DNA of 64,000 nt from Candidatus Blastococcus massiliensis AP3 (GTDB lineage Bacteria; Actinomycetota; Actinomycetes; Mycobacteriales; Geodermatophilaceae): the NCBI RefSeq assembly GCF_000582785.1, contig NZ_HG931175.1, positions 161,436-225,435 of the forward strand, written 5' to 3'. The position numbers and the translations under genes were made by a program. Positions 8,714 to 17,791 of the stretch are shown here, piece after piece (position 1 is the stretch's first letter; each line of letters begins with the position of its first letter). Below the pieces are notes generated by a model. That model saw only the letters and a program-made list of their open reading frames with translations. It had not been told where the DNA came from and did not search any database.

Positions 8714-9512
8714 AGCGCAGGTCCCGGTAGCCGGCTGCGATGGCTGCCTCGGTGCCTGGCCAGACCGACGGCGCCGGCGCCGGCTCCTCCCCCGGGCCGA
8801 TGACCCACCGGTCCCCGACCCAGGCCATGCGCTGGCAGTCGGCGATCGCGATCCGGGAGGTCTGCTCCACGGTGACGGTGAACTCGAAGTTCACGCACAC
8901 AACGGCGAAGTCCTCGCCCACCGTGCCTTTGATGAGCCCCATCACCGGACGGACGACGATCGCCAGCTGCGGCGACCCCGCACCGGACAGGCCAGCTGCA
9001 GACAGCAGACTCGCCATGCCGCCGACCCCCGACCACGTCTCTGAGGTCGGCCCGCCAGGAGCGGCCCACCCGACGATCACCTGTCGCACGCCGTCCATCG
9101 AGCCGCTCTGCATCGCCGTCACGTCGATAGCGGCCAGCTGCGCCAGCGCGCCCTCGGGCGTGCGCGGGAATCCAGTGGCCACGGCCGCCGGCCCGACGCC
9201 GGTAGCCCGCGGCAACTCGAGAACGCCGGCAGCCTGCTTCGACACCGGGCCAGGCAGGGCGTCGTCGGGGTCTGCGGTCGGCATCGGCTCGGAGGCCAGC
9301 GCATCGTGCTGTGACATGTCGCGGGAGGGCGCTGCAGCCTGTCGAGCGTCGTCCCTCTCGTCCGGCTCCTCCTTGAGCCCTTCGACGACTGCCAGGACTA
9401 GGCCTGCCAGAAGCGCCAGCGCTACCACCGCGCTGACCACGAGCGCCGCAAGGAGACGCGCCGGGCTCCACTCCGGCGCACCGCTGTCTCGGACGTCTCG
9501 ACGGCGGCGCAT
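8706..9512 (-). CDS. TraC/TcpC-like conjugation protein (VirB8-type)
   Basis: The protein has 268 residues, with a basic N-terminus, one membrane helix at about 20-45 and an extracellular domain. The layout and position suit the conjugative TraC/TcpC family, whose NTF2-like domains correspond to VirB8 and assemble the channel on the outer face of the membrane. I chose the ATG at 9512 because it overlaps the upstream stop (TGATG) and gives a normal basic pre-membrane segment. Family assignment rests on architecture and context, not on a diagnostic motif. Confidence 0.75.
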   Translation of the reverse strand: MRRRRDVRDSGAPEWSPARLLAALVVSAVVALALLAGLVLAVVEGLKEEPDERDDARQAAAPSRDMSQHDALASEPMPTADPDDALPGPVSKQAAGVLELPRATGVGPAAVATGFPRTPEGALAQLAAIDVTAMQSGSMDGVRQVIVGWAAPGGPTSETWSGVGGMASLLSAAGLSGAGSPQLAIVVRPVMGLIKGTVGEDFAVVCVNFEFTVTVEQTSRIAIADCQRMAWVGDRWVIGPGEEPAPAPSVWPGTEAAIAAGYRDLRYV

Positions 9513-9886
9513 CAGGTGCACCCACTGCCGGTGATCGATTCGAGAATGACCAGGATGACCGTGTAGGTGATAGCCACCATGACGACCACCGCGATGCCCA
9601 TCGCCCCGTACCGGGAGGCGTGCGGATGGGAGAACATCCGGCCCACAAGGACCGAGCCCAGCGACACGACCGCGGCGATCCCGATCAGCGCCAGCACCCC
9701 CCACTTCACCCACGCCGTCACCTGATCGGCGAAGGCCTCCACCCCCGGCGGCGCCTCTGGACAGACCGCCGCGGTGATCACCGGCGCCGCCGTCGCCGGT
9801 TCGCTGCTCAGCACGACCAGCGCGGCGAGGACGAGCGCGACGATCGACGCCGCCCGCACCGCCGCGGGCCCTTTCCCGACCCTCAT
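9512..9886 (-). CDS. Small membrane protein with signal peptide, VirB2-like pilin candidate
   Basis: The protein has 124 residues. A signal peptide ends near ATAAP (about 34) and two hydrophobic helices follow (about 58-82 and 96-117) with a short C-terminal tail. Signal peptide plus two helices in a small protein just upstream of VirB8- and VirB6-like genes is the classic shape of a VirB2/TrbC conjugative pilin or channel-lining subunit. No sequence motif confirms this. Its start overlaps the stop of the ParA-like gene. Confidence 0.7.
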   Translation of the reverse strand: MRVGKGPAAVRAASIVALVLAALVVLSSEPATAAPVITAAVCPEAPPGVEAFADQVTAWVKWGVLALIGIAAVVSLGSVLVGRMFSHPHASRYGAMGIAVVVMVAITYTVILVILESITGSGCT

Positions 9887-10860
9887 CGGATACCCCCGGC
9901 CCGTCCGGTCCGCGCTGCCTGGCGCCGGTGCCGAGGTGTGGCCGCCGGCATCACGAGCTCCGCCAGCGCACGCCCCGCGGCAGCCACCGCCTTCGGTAGC
10001 CGGTCCCCAGTCAGCCCGGCGATCTGCAGACGCTGGTCGAACGGCACCGGGACCACTTGGCCGGTCGACCGCGCCTCACGGAGCCGGGGACCGCAGCTGG
10101 CCTCCGCCAGCCGTGGCCATCGCGCCGGGCCCACCGCCGCGACCGCCGCCTCCGCGCCGACGGTCGCCAGGACGTGCTCGGCCTGCCGGACCGCTGGAAC
10201 CGTGACCCGGGTGACGACCACCAGAGCGCAGCCGGCGAGCGACGTCGACGAGTCGAGCAGCGCACAGGTCGTCGACCAACCCGCGTCCACCACCACCGTG
10301 GCGTCCGCGTCGGCCTCCGGGAGCCGTGGAAGCGCTCCGTCGGCGGAACGCGGAGCGAGCCGGACGACATCGAGTCGACCGCGGCGACCGCACCGCCACC
10401 CGGCGCCGTCGATGCCCAGTTCGATGGTCGGGGCCGCCGCCAGCCCCGACCGGGCCGGCTCCGAGTAGTCGACCAGCTGCACCCGCCCGCCCTCCGCCAG
10501 CCCCTCGGCCAGCGCCAGCGCGACGGTGGAAGCACCTGCCCCGGCGTGGCCGGCCACGACCAGAACGACACGGCCTCCGACGCCCGTTCGCTCCCACGGG
10601 ACATGAGAGAGACCCGGTTGACCGGCATTGCCGCGGAGTGCGACCCCGAACGCTTGGTCTCCGTGAGCGAGGACGTCGTTGGCGACGTCGTCGAAGAGCC
10701 CCGCGCGGATGGCGGCCACGGCCGCGCGCATGGCGGGCACGGTCATCGACCGTGTCACTCGGAGACCGCTTGGGTTGGGAGACGCCGTCGCTGCCGACGG
10801 GGGCGCGTCCGCAATGAGTGGGCCGCGCCTCGATCCCCGATGCGGGGTTGTGGTGTGCAT
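9883..10860 (-). CDS. ParA/MinD-like P-loop protein with degenerate Walker A, first gene of the secretion block
   Basis: The protein has 325 residues from the ATG at 10860; another ATG at 10746 is possible and neither has a strong ribosome site. A MinD/ParA-like fold starts near residue 98 with GHAGAGAST at 104-112. That loop has the Gly pattern of a P-loop but lacks both the signature and the catalytic lysine. Hydrophobic strands and Asp residues typical of the fold follow. It may be a non-hydrolysing relative that localises the secretion machine, comparable to TadZ. It heads the type IV secretion genes after a 351-nt gap that probably contains their promoter. Confidence 0.7.
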   Translation of the reverse strand: MHTTTPHRGSRRGPLIADAPPSAATASPNPSGLRVTRSMTVPAMRAAVAAIRAGLFDDVANDVLAHGDQAFGVALRGNAGQPGLSHVPWERTGVGGRVVLVVAGHAGAGASTVALALAEGLAEGGRVQLVDYSEPARSGLAAAPTIELGIDGAGWRCGRRGRLDVVRLAPRSADGALPRLPEADADATVVVDAGWSTTCALLDSSTSLAGCALVVVTRVTVPAVRQAEHVLATVGAEAAVAAVGPARWPRLAEASCGPRLREARSTGQVVPVPFDQRLQIAGLTGDRLPKAVAAAGRALAELVMPAATPRHRRQAARTGRAGGIR

Positions 10861-11211
10861 GCGCCGACGGTGGCGACCGAACCTCCAGTGGTCCTCCAGC
10901 CGCGGAGGCATGCGGCCTTCTGCAGTTGCGAGGGTTACCAGTGCAGGTTGTGGCCGGGTCGAGGCGCACGCACCGGAGAACTACCGGCGGTTAGCGGAAG
11001 ACTCGTGCTGAGGGCCTGCGGCATGCTGCCGCCCGTTCCGCTGCTGGGCGAAGGCGCGCGGCGAGGACGGCGCGCTGTCAGTGGGCGGTCGGGCTGAGGG
11101 CTGGCCAGCCCTGGCACGGCACTCCCGCCGCGTCCCGCCCCACCCACACCAAGAGGTCAGCCGACCGTTCCTCGCCGTCAGGAGAACCGCTGGACAGGAA
11201 CTGGGCCGTCC
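10861..11211. other. Intergenic gap between Tad block and secretion block
   Basis: This 351-nt stretch has no convincing gene. It holds the perfect 16-bp palindrome AGGGCTGGCCAGCCCT at 11097-11112, about 100 nt downstream of the LysM-BTAD stop. The rest shows no other feature I can support. It is the only long gap in the minus-strand train below 22.4 kb, so it is the most likely place for a second promoter serving the type IV secretion genes. I could not identify clear -35/-10 boxes. Confidence 0.5.
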
Positions 11212-14200
11212 TCACGACGCCCGGTCGAGGAACTGCCGGCGGGCGCGGTTGATGGTCTCCGCCGTGCTCATGGGAAGGTCCATCTCGTCCTCACCGTCGT
11301 GGACGGCCACGATGCGCCCGATGTAGGTCTCGGCCTCGGCGCGGTGGCCCTGGTGGAAGGCCACCCACATCGCGTCCAGCAGTACCTGCTCGTCGTCCGG
11401 CGCGACGAGCAGGGCGCAGGCCGAGGCGGTTGCGGCAGCGGCCAGGTCGCCGTCGGCGAGGGCCGTGGAGACGACCTGGTGGGCGACGTCGCAGATGGCT
11501 GCCGTGAGCGTCAGATCGAGGCCGTCCAGCCACTCGTAGCCAGCCGGCCGCTGCGCGAATGGCGGGCCGGACACCAGCCGCAGGGCGGCCAGCAGGTCGG
11601 GCAGGCCGTCGTCGCGCACCGCGGCCCGGGCCCGCAGCTGGCGGAACAGGTCCGCGTCGACGAGCACACCGGTCAATGTGTAGCGACCGCGGTGACCGGA
11701 GCTGAGGTGCTTCTGGCCGGTGGTGGGGTCTGTGCCCAGCCATGCGCGAGCGCCGGCGGCGACCCGGTGGACGTAGGCGCGCGCGCTGACGGGGTCGGTC
11801 CTGCCGCCGCGCGCCGGCTGCAGCGCGGTCGCCGCCTCGTCAGCGGTGGCTCCGTGCGGGCGGGTGGCGAGGTAGGCGACAGTCTCCTCGTAGCGGCGCC
11901 GCAATCCAGATTTGGCGACGGCCGCCTCATCACCGTGCGCGCGCAGGGCGACCGGTCCGAGCAGGGTCAGCCGCGGCCGGGCCGAGTCCGGCGACCACCA
12001 GTCGGCGAGATCGCGGTCGAGTTGGGCGAGGTCGTCCTCGACCTCCCTGCGCACGTCGGCCGGCGCGGCAGACCCCAGGACGTCCGAAGCACCGCCGGTC
12101 TTCCACGGCGTCTCTGCCTCCAGGGAACTGCGGGTCGGCGTTGGTGGCGTCGAGTCACGGACTGCCTCGGCAGTAGACCCCCGTCGTAGCCGTGGCAACG
12201 GGGTGGAGGTCGGTGATGGAGCGGTATCCGGACCGGTCAGGCCGTCGAGGAGCGCGCCGGCGGCGTCGGTGCGCGCCTGCCAGGGGCGGTCGCCGTCGGC
12301 GGCGGGCATTGGAGCGTCCTCGGAGTCGCGCTCGAAAGCCAGCAGCGTGGCGATGTCACGGGCGTGCTGGACGGTCAGCTGCGGCGCTGGCAGCCGCAGT
12401 CCGAGTGCCGGGACGACCAGTGACCCGTCGTCGGTGAGCGTGAGCAGCCACTCGTCGCTGACTTGCTCCGGTTCGCCGCCGAGCACGAGTGCGACCGCGG
12501 CGCGCCGCTGCCGCGTTCGGAGAGCAGCGGCGGCCTCAACGAGTCCGCCGCCGATCTGATCCGGCAAGTACGGGATGAGGACGACCTGCGGCATCCAGCC
12601 GTCCCCGGCTCCGGCCCGCAGCCGCCCGTCCAGCACATCGTCGCCGTCGGACTCGGCGGGTTCCCCCAGGCCAGGGTCGGTGGTGCTGTGGACCGGGTGG
12701 ACCCGCCCGGGGGCGAGGTCGACCAGTTCGCCGCCGAACCCGACAGGTGTGACGGTGAGCAGGTCAGACCAGCTGTTGACGGCCAGTTCGGCGGCCAGGT
12801 GCCGGGCGAAGTTCTCGCGGCGGTCGGCCGGTCCCGTCACGTACACAGACCCGAGACGTTCCAGGTCCAGCAGCCAGCGGCCCGCGGTGTCGGTGCCGAT
12901 GGTGACCAGAGTCGGGTACGGCGCCAGACGGGTGCGGGCCACCTCGGGGTCGACACCGGTGTCCTGGTCGAGCCGCGCCGACCACCGAAAGCCGGTGTCG
13001 TCCGCGATCCACGGTTCCGGCGGAGGGCGGTCGGCCGGAGCGTGCAACCGGAGCTCGAGCCGGCCGCCGTTGAGTCGGGCGGCGACGACGTCAGGAAGCC
13101 GCCCGTCCGGATCGGCGGAGATCTGGACGGCGAGGCCGCGCAGCGCCAGGTCGAGCGCGGCGTAGTCGGCCGTGCCCTCGTCGGCCGCCGATGCCACGAC
13201 CTCTTGTGTGGCCGACTGGGCCTTCGGAAGTGGGGCCAGCCGTCGGCCGGGACGGCGGCGGCGGAGCCGCTGGCGGCGATGCGTCAGCCACGCGGCGCCC
13301 ACACCCGCGGCGAGCAGTGCCCCACTGCCGGCGAGCACGGCCACCAGCTCCGACGGTCCCTCGGCGGCATCCCCGCTGTGGGTGTCAGTGTCGCTTGCCG
13401 GCTGCTCCGATCGCTCAGGGAAGCCACCTGCTGTCGGCGCGGCCGAAGTCGGCGAGGGCTCCGCCGAGACGACTGGCTCGCCCACGTCGGGCGCCGGCTG
13501 GTCAGCCGGGGGTCTGCGATCGGCTGGTGGCGGAGGGGCGGCGTCCGCGGGGTCGGCCGGCGGAAGGTCGAGTACCTGCCCGGGGCGGATCAGATCGGGG
13601 TCGGTGAATAGGCCGCCGCCGGGCAGCGGTTCGCCGGCGTTGAGGTCGAAGATCGGCTGCCAGTGCTGCAGATCGTGCTGCTCGGCGATGTCGGTCAAAG
13701 TCTCGCCGGGCTGCACCGTCACCTCCGCGGCTTCGGGAAGGCGTGCGTCCGGTGGAAGGACCAGCGTCCAGCCAGGGCGGATCAGTCCCGGGTCGGAGAG
13801 GAGCGCGCCGTCGGGCTGGGGCCGGCCGCGGTTGAGCTGAAGGATCTCCTCGAACCGGGTCCAGTCGCCCAAGTAGCGGGCGGCGATGCGGCCCAAGGTG
13901 TCGCGCGGAGCCACCGTGTATGTGGGACCGGCCGCTGTAGGCCCTGTCGGCCTTGTGTTCACGGGCGGTGCAAGGGCTGGCGACGGCTCCTCGCGGCCGA
14001 CCGGCTGGTCGGCCACGATCGGGGGGCCGGCAAGGGCGGGAGCAGCTAACAGCGGTCCGCTGCCAACACCGAGGACGGCAGCCACGAGAAGGCCGGCCAT
14101 CTGCTGCGGCGCCGCCAGGCCGGGCAATCGCATCGGTGGCAGGCCACGCAGCTGGCTGGCGAGCTCGACGGCCACCGAGAGGGCGAAGCAGGCCCACGCG

Positions 14201-14415
14201 ACCCAGCCGATGACCACGAGCAGGCCGAGGAAGAGCGCGCCGGTGTCCGGGCGACTCAGCGTGGTGGTCACCTGTTCCCAGGAAAGCCTGTCGTCGGGCA
14301 AGTAGGCGCCGCCGAGCCGCCACAGCCCGACCGGGATGCCGGCGACCGCGGCGGCTAGCAGGATCCCGGCGATCAGCCGGTGCAGCAGGTGCCGTGCCCC
14401 ATCCGGTGTGGTCAT
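11212..14415 (-). CDS. Large membrane protein with two LysM domains and a C-terminal BTAD domain
   Basis: The protein has 1,067 residues. In order: three hydrophobic helices (about 13-35, 60-82, 106-130), an extracytoplasmic Pro/Thr linker, LysM repeats at about 165-221 and 231-286, a Pro-rich linker, a fourth helix at 356-377 followed by a very basic stop-transfer stretch, then a long cytoplasmic part. The last 250 residues look like the winged-helix and BTAD (bacterial transcriptional activation, TPR-like) domains of SARP regulators. It could sense the wall with LysM outside and signal inside. The ATG overlaps the TadG-like gene stop. The same domain set occurs near Tad loci in other actinobacteria, to my knowledge without a proven role. 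Confidence 0.82.
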   Translation of the reverse strand: MTTPDGARHLLHRLIAGILLAAAVAGIPVGLWRLGGAYLPDDRLSWEQVTTTLSRPDTGALFLGLLVVIGWVAWACFALSVAVELASQLRGLPPMRLPGLAAPQQMAGLLVAAVLGVGSGPLLAAPALAGPPIVADQPVGREEPSPALAPPVNTRPTGPTAAGPTYTVAPRDTLGRIAARYLGDWTRFEEILQLNRGRPQPDGALLSDPGLIRPGWTLVLPPDARLPEAAEVTVQPGETLTDIAEQHDLQHWQPIFDLNAGEPLPGGGLFTDPDLIRPGQVLDLPPADPADAAPPPPADRRPPADQPAPDVGEPVVSAEPSPTSAAPTAGGFPERSEQPASDTDTHSGDAAEGPSELVAVLAGSGALLAAGVGAAWLTHRRQRLRRRRPGRRLAPLPKAQSATQEVVASAADEGTADYAALDLALRGLAVQISADPDGRLPDVVAARLNGGRLELRLHAPADRPPPEPWIADDTGFRWSARLDQDTGVDPEVARTRLAPYPTLVTIGTDTAGRWLLDLERLGSVYVTGPADRRENFARHLAAELAVNSWSDLLTVTPVGFGGELVDLAPGRVHPVHSTTDPGLGEPAESDGDDVLDGRLRAGAGDGWMPQVVLIPYLPDQIGGGLVEAAAALRTRQRRAAVALVLGGEPEQVSDEWLLTLTDDGSLVVPALGLRLPAPQLTVQHARDIATLLAFERDSEDAPMPAADGDRPWQARTDAAGALLDGLTGPDTAPSPTSTPLPRLRRGSTAEAVRDSTPPTPTRSSLEAETPWKTGGASDVLGSAAPADVRREVEDDLAQLDRDLADWWSPDSARPRLTLLGPVALRAHGDEAAVAKSGLRRRYEETVAYLATRPHGATADEAATALQPARGGRTDPVSARAYVHRVAAGARAWLGTDPTTGQKHLSSGHRGRYTLTGVLVDADLFRQLRARAAVRDDGLPDLLAALRLVSGPPFAQRPAGYEWLDGLDLTLTAAICDVAHQVVSTALADGDLAAAATASACALLVAPDDEQVLLDAMWVAFHQGHRAEAETYIGRIVAVHDGEDEMDLPMSTAETINRARRQFLDRAS

Positions 14416-14858
14416 GGGCCCTCTCCCCCGTTCTGGCCGGTCCCGCTGATCAGGTCGGCGGTCCCGGAGCCTTCGACGGTCATCGCGGTGATGCCGACCA
14501 GGCCGAGGAATGCAGTCGGCTCGGTGAGGCTGGTGGTGACTTGCAGGGTGTCGCCGTCGACGACGGTCACCGACCCCGCCACGTCGCTGCGGTCCAGGTA
14601 GTCCTGCGCCGCGGCGACCGCGGCGGCCGGATCCACGCGGACCTGCCCGGTCAGGGCCGCGGAGACGTCGAGCGCCTGCCCGCCGGCGCGGGCGGCCTCG
14701 TCGGCGATGGCGTTGGCGCGCTGGGTGGCGGCCACCTTGGCGCCGCCGTCGACGGCCAGGCCGATGATGAGCAGCAGCCCGGGGACGAGGACGACGAGGA
14801 AGACGCCGATCGCGCCGCGCTCGGCGTCCGGCTGCTGACGGCGTCGCTGGCTGGTCAT
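14412..14858 (-). CDS. TadG-like pilus assembly protein
   Basis: The protein has 148 residues. A short basic N-terminus is followed by ERGAIGVF and a single membrane helix (about 17-36), then an exported domain. The position after two TadE genes and the AERGA start of the helix identify a TadE/TadG-type pseudopilin. The prepilin-peptidase glutamate at +5 is absent, as is usual for TadG proteins, so it is probably not processed. It overlaps both neighbours by four bases. Confidence 0.75.
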   Translation of the reverse strand: MTSQRRRQQPDAERGAIGVFLVVLVPGLLLIIGLAVDGGAKVAATQRANAIADEAARAGGQALDVSAALTGQVRVDPAAAVAAAQDYLDRSDVAGSVTVVDGDTLQVTTSLTEPTAFLGLVGITAMTVEGSGTADLISGTGQNGGEGP

Positions 14859-15280
14859 CGTTCGCGGTAGGCGTCGACGGGGCTGGTGAAGGACGCCTCG
14901 ACGGTGACCGATCCGGGCAGGCCCGGCGCGAGCAGGTCCGCCATGCCGACGACGCAGGTGATCGACACGGTGACGTCGCCGGGCTGGCCGGGCGGAGTCT
15001 GGAAGCCGGTGGTGTCGATGTCGACGCTCGTGCTCTGGCAGCGCAGGTCCTGGGCGGCCAGGGTGCGGTCCGCCTGGGCTCTGGCCAGTGCGGCGGCGGT
15101 GACGTCGTCCCGGGCAAGTGATGCCTCCCGGGCGGCCGCGCGGGCGGCCTCGGCGACGGCGCCCTCAGCGACCTGGGTACGTCCGGCCACGACGGCGAAC
15201 GACAGCAGCAACAGCAGCGCCGGGGTCAGCAACGCCAGCTCGACCGACACCGAGCCCTGATCCCCCGCCCGTCCGTTCAT
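14855..15280 (-). CDS. tadE: TadE-like pseudopilin
   Basis: The protein has 141 residues. DQGSVSVELAL begins the hydrophobic helix and gives the G/xxxxE prepilin-peptidase site (cut after Gly, Glu at +5). The exported part contains two cysteines that may pair. TadE pseudopilins prime or regulate Flp pilus assembly at the outer face of the membrane. The ATG at 15280 overlaps the upstream stop (ATGA). No prepilin peptidase gene is visible in the window, so one must be supplied from elsewhere. Confidence 0.83.
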   Translation of the reverse strand: MNGRAGDQGSVSVELALLTPALLLLLSFAVVAGRTQVAEGAVAEAARAAAREASLARDDVTAAALARAQADRTLAAQDLRCQSTSVDIDTTGFQTPPGQPGDVTVSITCVVGMADLLAPGLPGSVTVEASFTSPVDAYRER

Positions 15281-15741
15281 GGCGTGGGCCGTTCCACGGG
15301 GCCAACGGCGCTCTGGGTGACCGCCCACCCGGACAGGCCGGGGAAGAGGCTGATCGACGTGCCCGTCACGGTCACTTCGATGCTGCTCGGGGAGCCCGCC
15401 ACGGTCACGTCCCGGCCGGTGAGCAGATCCTCCGCGGTCTGGTCGAGGAAGCCTTCGGCCGCCGACTGGGCGCGTGCGGTCGACGCGGGCTGCACCCGAC
15501 CCTCGCGGGCGCCTTCCTGGGCCGCGCCCAGGGCGACCGAGCGGGCGTAGAACCACAGGGCCGCCTGGATCAACGTCATGACCAGCAGGAGCACGACGGG
15601 GAACGTGACCGCCAGTTCCACCGACGCCGCGCCGCGTTCCCCTGACAGCTGCCGGCGCGCCACGCCGCTGGTCCGGCGGCCACGGACGTGGCACAGCCGG
15701 GACAGCGGTGTGGGGCCGCGTGAGCTGGCGGAGCGGGCCAC
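15277..15741 (-). CDS. tadE: TadE-like pseudopilin, second copy
   Basis: The protein has 154 residues from a GTG at 15741, seven bases after the pilin stop. ERGAASVELAV gives a clear G/xxxxE prepilin-peptidase site in front of a membrane helix at about 42-66. The 35-residue leader is long for this family, so a later GTG is possible. It shares the processing motif and length class with the next gene, so the locus has two TadE-type subunits plus one TadG-like subunit, a normal set for actinobacterial Tad pili. Confidence 0.8.
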   Translation of the reverse strand: MARSASSRGPTPLSRLCHVRGRRTSGVARRQLSGERGAASVELAVTFPVVLLLVMTLIQAALWFYARSVALGAAQEGAREGRVQPASTARAQSAAEGFLDQTAEDLLTGRDVTVAGSPSSIEVTVTGTSISLFPGLSGWAVTQSAVGPVERPTP

Positions 15742-15748
15742 GGGCGGG

Positions 15749-15946
15749 CTACTGGATCTCGGCTGAGCGGGAGGTGACCGCGTTGGCGATGATCGCGACC
15801 AGCGCGACGGCGATGCCGATCAGAGCCACCGTGATGATCACCTGCTCCACCGACAGCGAGCCGCGTTCCGGCTCGCCCCGCAGATCGCGGAGCCGGTCGC
15901 GCAGTGCTGCGGCGAGGATGGTCAGGGTGGTCATCAGCGGCATCAT
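15749..15946 (-). CDS. flp: Flp-type major pilin precursor
   Basis: The protein has 65 residues. ERGSLSVEQ at about 27-35 gives a G/xxxxE prepilin-peptidase site followed by a 25-residue hydrophobic helix and a short polar end, which is the form of Flp pilins. The start at 15946 is supported by AAGGAG seven bases upstream; alternative ATGs lie at 15943 and 15934. The mature pilin would be about 35 residues and would polymerise into the Tad pilus. It is the first gene after TadC, and a 28-nt gap with its own ribosome site may raise its expression. Confidence 0.8.
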   Translation of the reverse strand: MMPLMTTLTILAAALRDRLRDLRGEPERGSLSVEQVIITVALIGIAVALVAIIANAVTSRSAEIQ

Positions 15947-15974
15947 CGGACTCTCCTTCTGAGGGGCATGGCGG

Positions 15975-16889
15975 TCAGGTGGCCATCAGTCGGGCCAGGG
16001 CGGGATAGAGGAAGAGCAGCAGGAAGGCGATCGACAGCAGCGCCACCGGGGCGGTGAGCTTCTCGCTGGCGGTGTTGGCCGCCGCCTCTTCGTCGGCCAG
16101 CAGCTGGACGCGCAGGGACTGCGCACGGGCCCGGAGCGTCGGGGCGATCGACGCGCCCTCCTGGGCGGCAACCGCCGCGATGTCGGCGACGTCGGCCAGC
16201 TCCCCGACACCAGAATCCGCGGCCAGCCGGCGCAACCCCTCCCACGGTGGGTCGCCTGCGAGCCGGGCCGTGACCAACGCGTCGCTGATGCGGCCGAACA
16301 CCCAGCCGTCGCCGATCGCGGCGGCACGCTCCAGAGCCATGGTGGGGCCCTCGCTGGCGTCCCGGCGGAGGCTGACCAGGTCGAGGTAGGAGCAGAGCGC
16401 CCGGCGCATCTGGCCGCGCGCCTCGGCGGCCTGGTCCCGCACGACCAGGTCGACGACGAGGAACAGGCCAACGGCCAGCGCTAGCGATCCGGCCACCGGA
16501 ACCACGACCGGCAGGTGGACGCCGACGATGCCGAGGACGGCCGTGAGCAGCGGCACAAACGCCGCGCCGAACAGAGCCATGCCGATCTTGCGGACGGCGT
16601 ACCCCGCCGGCGTCCAGCCGATCAGCGCCAACGCCGATCCCGGCGCCTGCAGACCGGTCGTGGGCAGCCGAGCGGCGGCCCACGACCCGGTCCGTCCTGC
16701 CGCCTGCGCCCAGCGGTCTCCCACCTCCCCGACAGGTCGCACGGAACCGATCGGGGCGCGCCCGTCCAACCGGGCCAGCGCGTCGGACAGCCGCGGCTGC
16801 TCGATCACGAGCGCGGTCCGTAGCAGCAGGAACAGCCCCAGCCCGACGGCTGCGCCGCAACCGATGAGGAGTACCTGCGCCGCGCTCAC
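15975..16889 (-). CDS. tadC: TadC-like pilus platform membrane protein
   Basis: The protein has 304 residues from a GTG that overlaps the TadB stop (GTGA). It has an N-terminal helix, two central helices, a cytoplasmic helical GspF/T2SSF domain and C-terminal helices. Together with TadB it forms the inner-membrane platform on which the TadA ATPase acts during Flp pilus assembly. A longer in-frame start at 17000 would lie inside tadB and is rejected. Confidence 0.82.
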   Translation of the reverse strand: MSAAQVLLIGCGAAVGLGLFLLLRTALVIEQPRLSDALARLDGRAPIGSVRPVGEVGDRWAQAAGRTGSWAAARLPTTGLQAPGSALALIGWTPAGYAVRKIGMALFGAAFVPLLTAVLGIVGVHLPVVVPVAGSLALAVGLFLVVDLVVRDQAAEARGQMRRALCSYLDLVSLRRDASEGPTMALERAAAIGDGWVFGRISDALVTARLAGDPPWEGLRRLAADSGVGELADVADIAAVAAQEGASIAPTLRARAQSLRVQLLADEEAAANTASEKLTAPVALLSIAFLLLFLYPALARLMAT

Positions 16890-17791
16890 CGGGCCGGCAC
16901 CTCCTCCGGGTCCCGTGCCGCCCCGCCGCGCGTCGTCGGGTCGACGAGGAAGCGGACCGTCGGCGCCGCCGCCGTGAGCCGGCGCATCCACAGCAGGCAA
17001 CCGACCATCAAGGCGGCGATGACGGCCAGCACCAGCTGCCCGAGCGCGGTGCCGTAGGGAGCCAGGTGGTCCCCGTTCAGGGCGGCCAGCCCGGCGGCGG
17101 CGACGGTGATGAGCAACAGCCAGCGCGCGTTGGCCCGGGGCTTGGCGCGGTCGGCCTCCACCTTGCGGCGCATGGTGACCTCCTCGGTGAGGCTGTGCGC
17201 CAGCTCGGTCAGCACCCGGGCCAGCCCCGGACCGCGCAGCTCCGCACCGAGCAGCAGGGCGGCGACCACCAGATCACCGGCGGCGTCGTCCAGGTCGTCG
17301 GCGAAGGCCAGCAGCGCACGGGACGTGGACCAGCGCGCCTGCAGCCGGGCAGCCAACGTCGCGACCTCGACCTGGATCGGCTCCGGTGCGGTTCGCGCCG
17401 AGCGGATCAGCGTCTGCTCCAGCCCTCCGCCGGCGGCCAGGACATCGGAGGTGCGCCGCACCCACTCCTGCAACGCCTCGAGCCGCTCCACCGCCGCATT
17501 CCCGGCGGAGAACTGCGTCAGCAGCCACGGCACCCCGACTACCGCGAGCCCGGCCAGGACCCCGCCGACCGGCCACCCCGAAGCCAGCCACACGACAGCG
17601 GCCGCTGCTGCACCCGCCGCCCACAGCGCTCGCTGCCGGCGCGTCGTAGGCCCGTCGGCCCACGCCGCCGGGCGGCGTCGGCGAGGAGGCCGCGCCGGCC
17701 GCTTATCGGCGGTGAGCGCATGCGCGGCGAGGAGGGGGCCACCGACCACCAGCGCGCCGCACACGCCGGCCAGCAGCACCACGCCGGTCAC
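16886..17791 (-). CDS. tadB: TadB-like pilus platform membrane protein
   Basis: The protein has 301 residues from a GTG overlapping the TadA stop (GTGA). It has N-terminal helices, a central T2SSF (GspF-type) cytoplasmic domain with the Leu/Ala-rich helices of that family, and two C-terminal helices. It pairs with TadC as the platform of the Tad pilus. The ORF can be extended upstream into tadA, but that part reads as shadow sequence. Confidence 0.82.
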   Translation of the reverse strand: MTGVVLLAGVCGALVVGGPLLAAHALTADKRPARPPRRRRPAAWADGPTTRRQRALWAAGAAAAAVVWLASGWPVGGVLAGLAVVGVPWLLTQFSAGNAAVERLEALQEWVRRTSDVLAAGGGLEQTLIRSARTAPEPIQVEVATLAARLQARWSTSRALLAFADDLDDAAGDLVVAALLLGAELRGPGLARVLTELAHSLTEEVTMRRKVEADRAKPRANARWLLLITVAAAGLAALNGDHLAPYGTALGQLVLAVIAALMVGCLLWMRRLTAAAPTVRFLVDPTTRGGAARDPEEVPAR

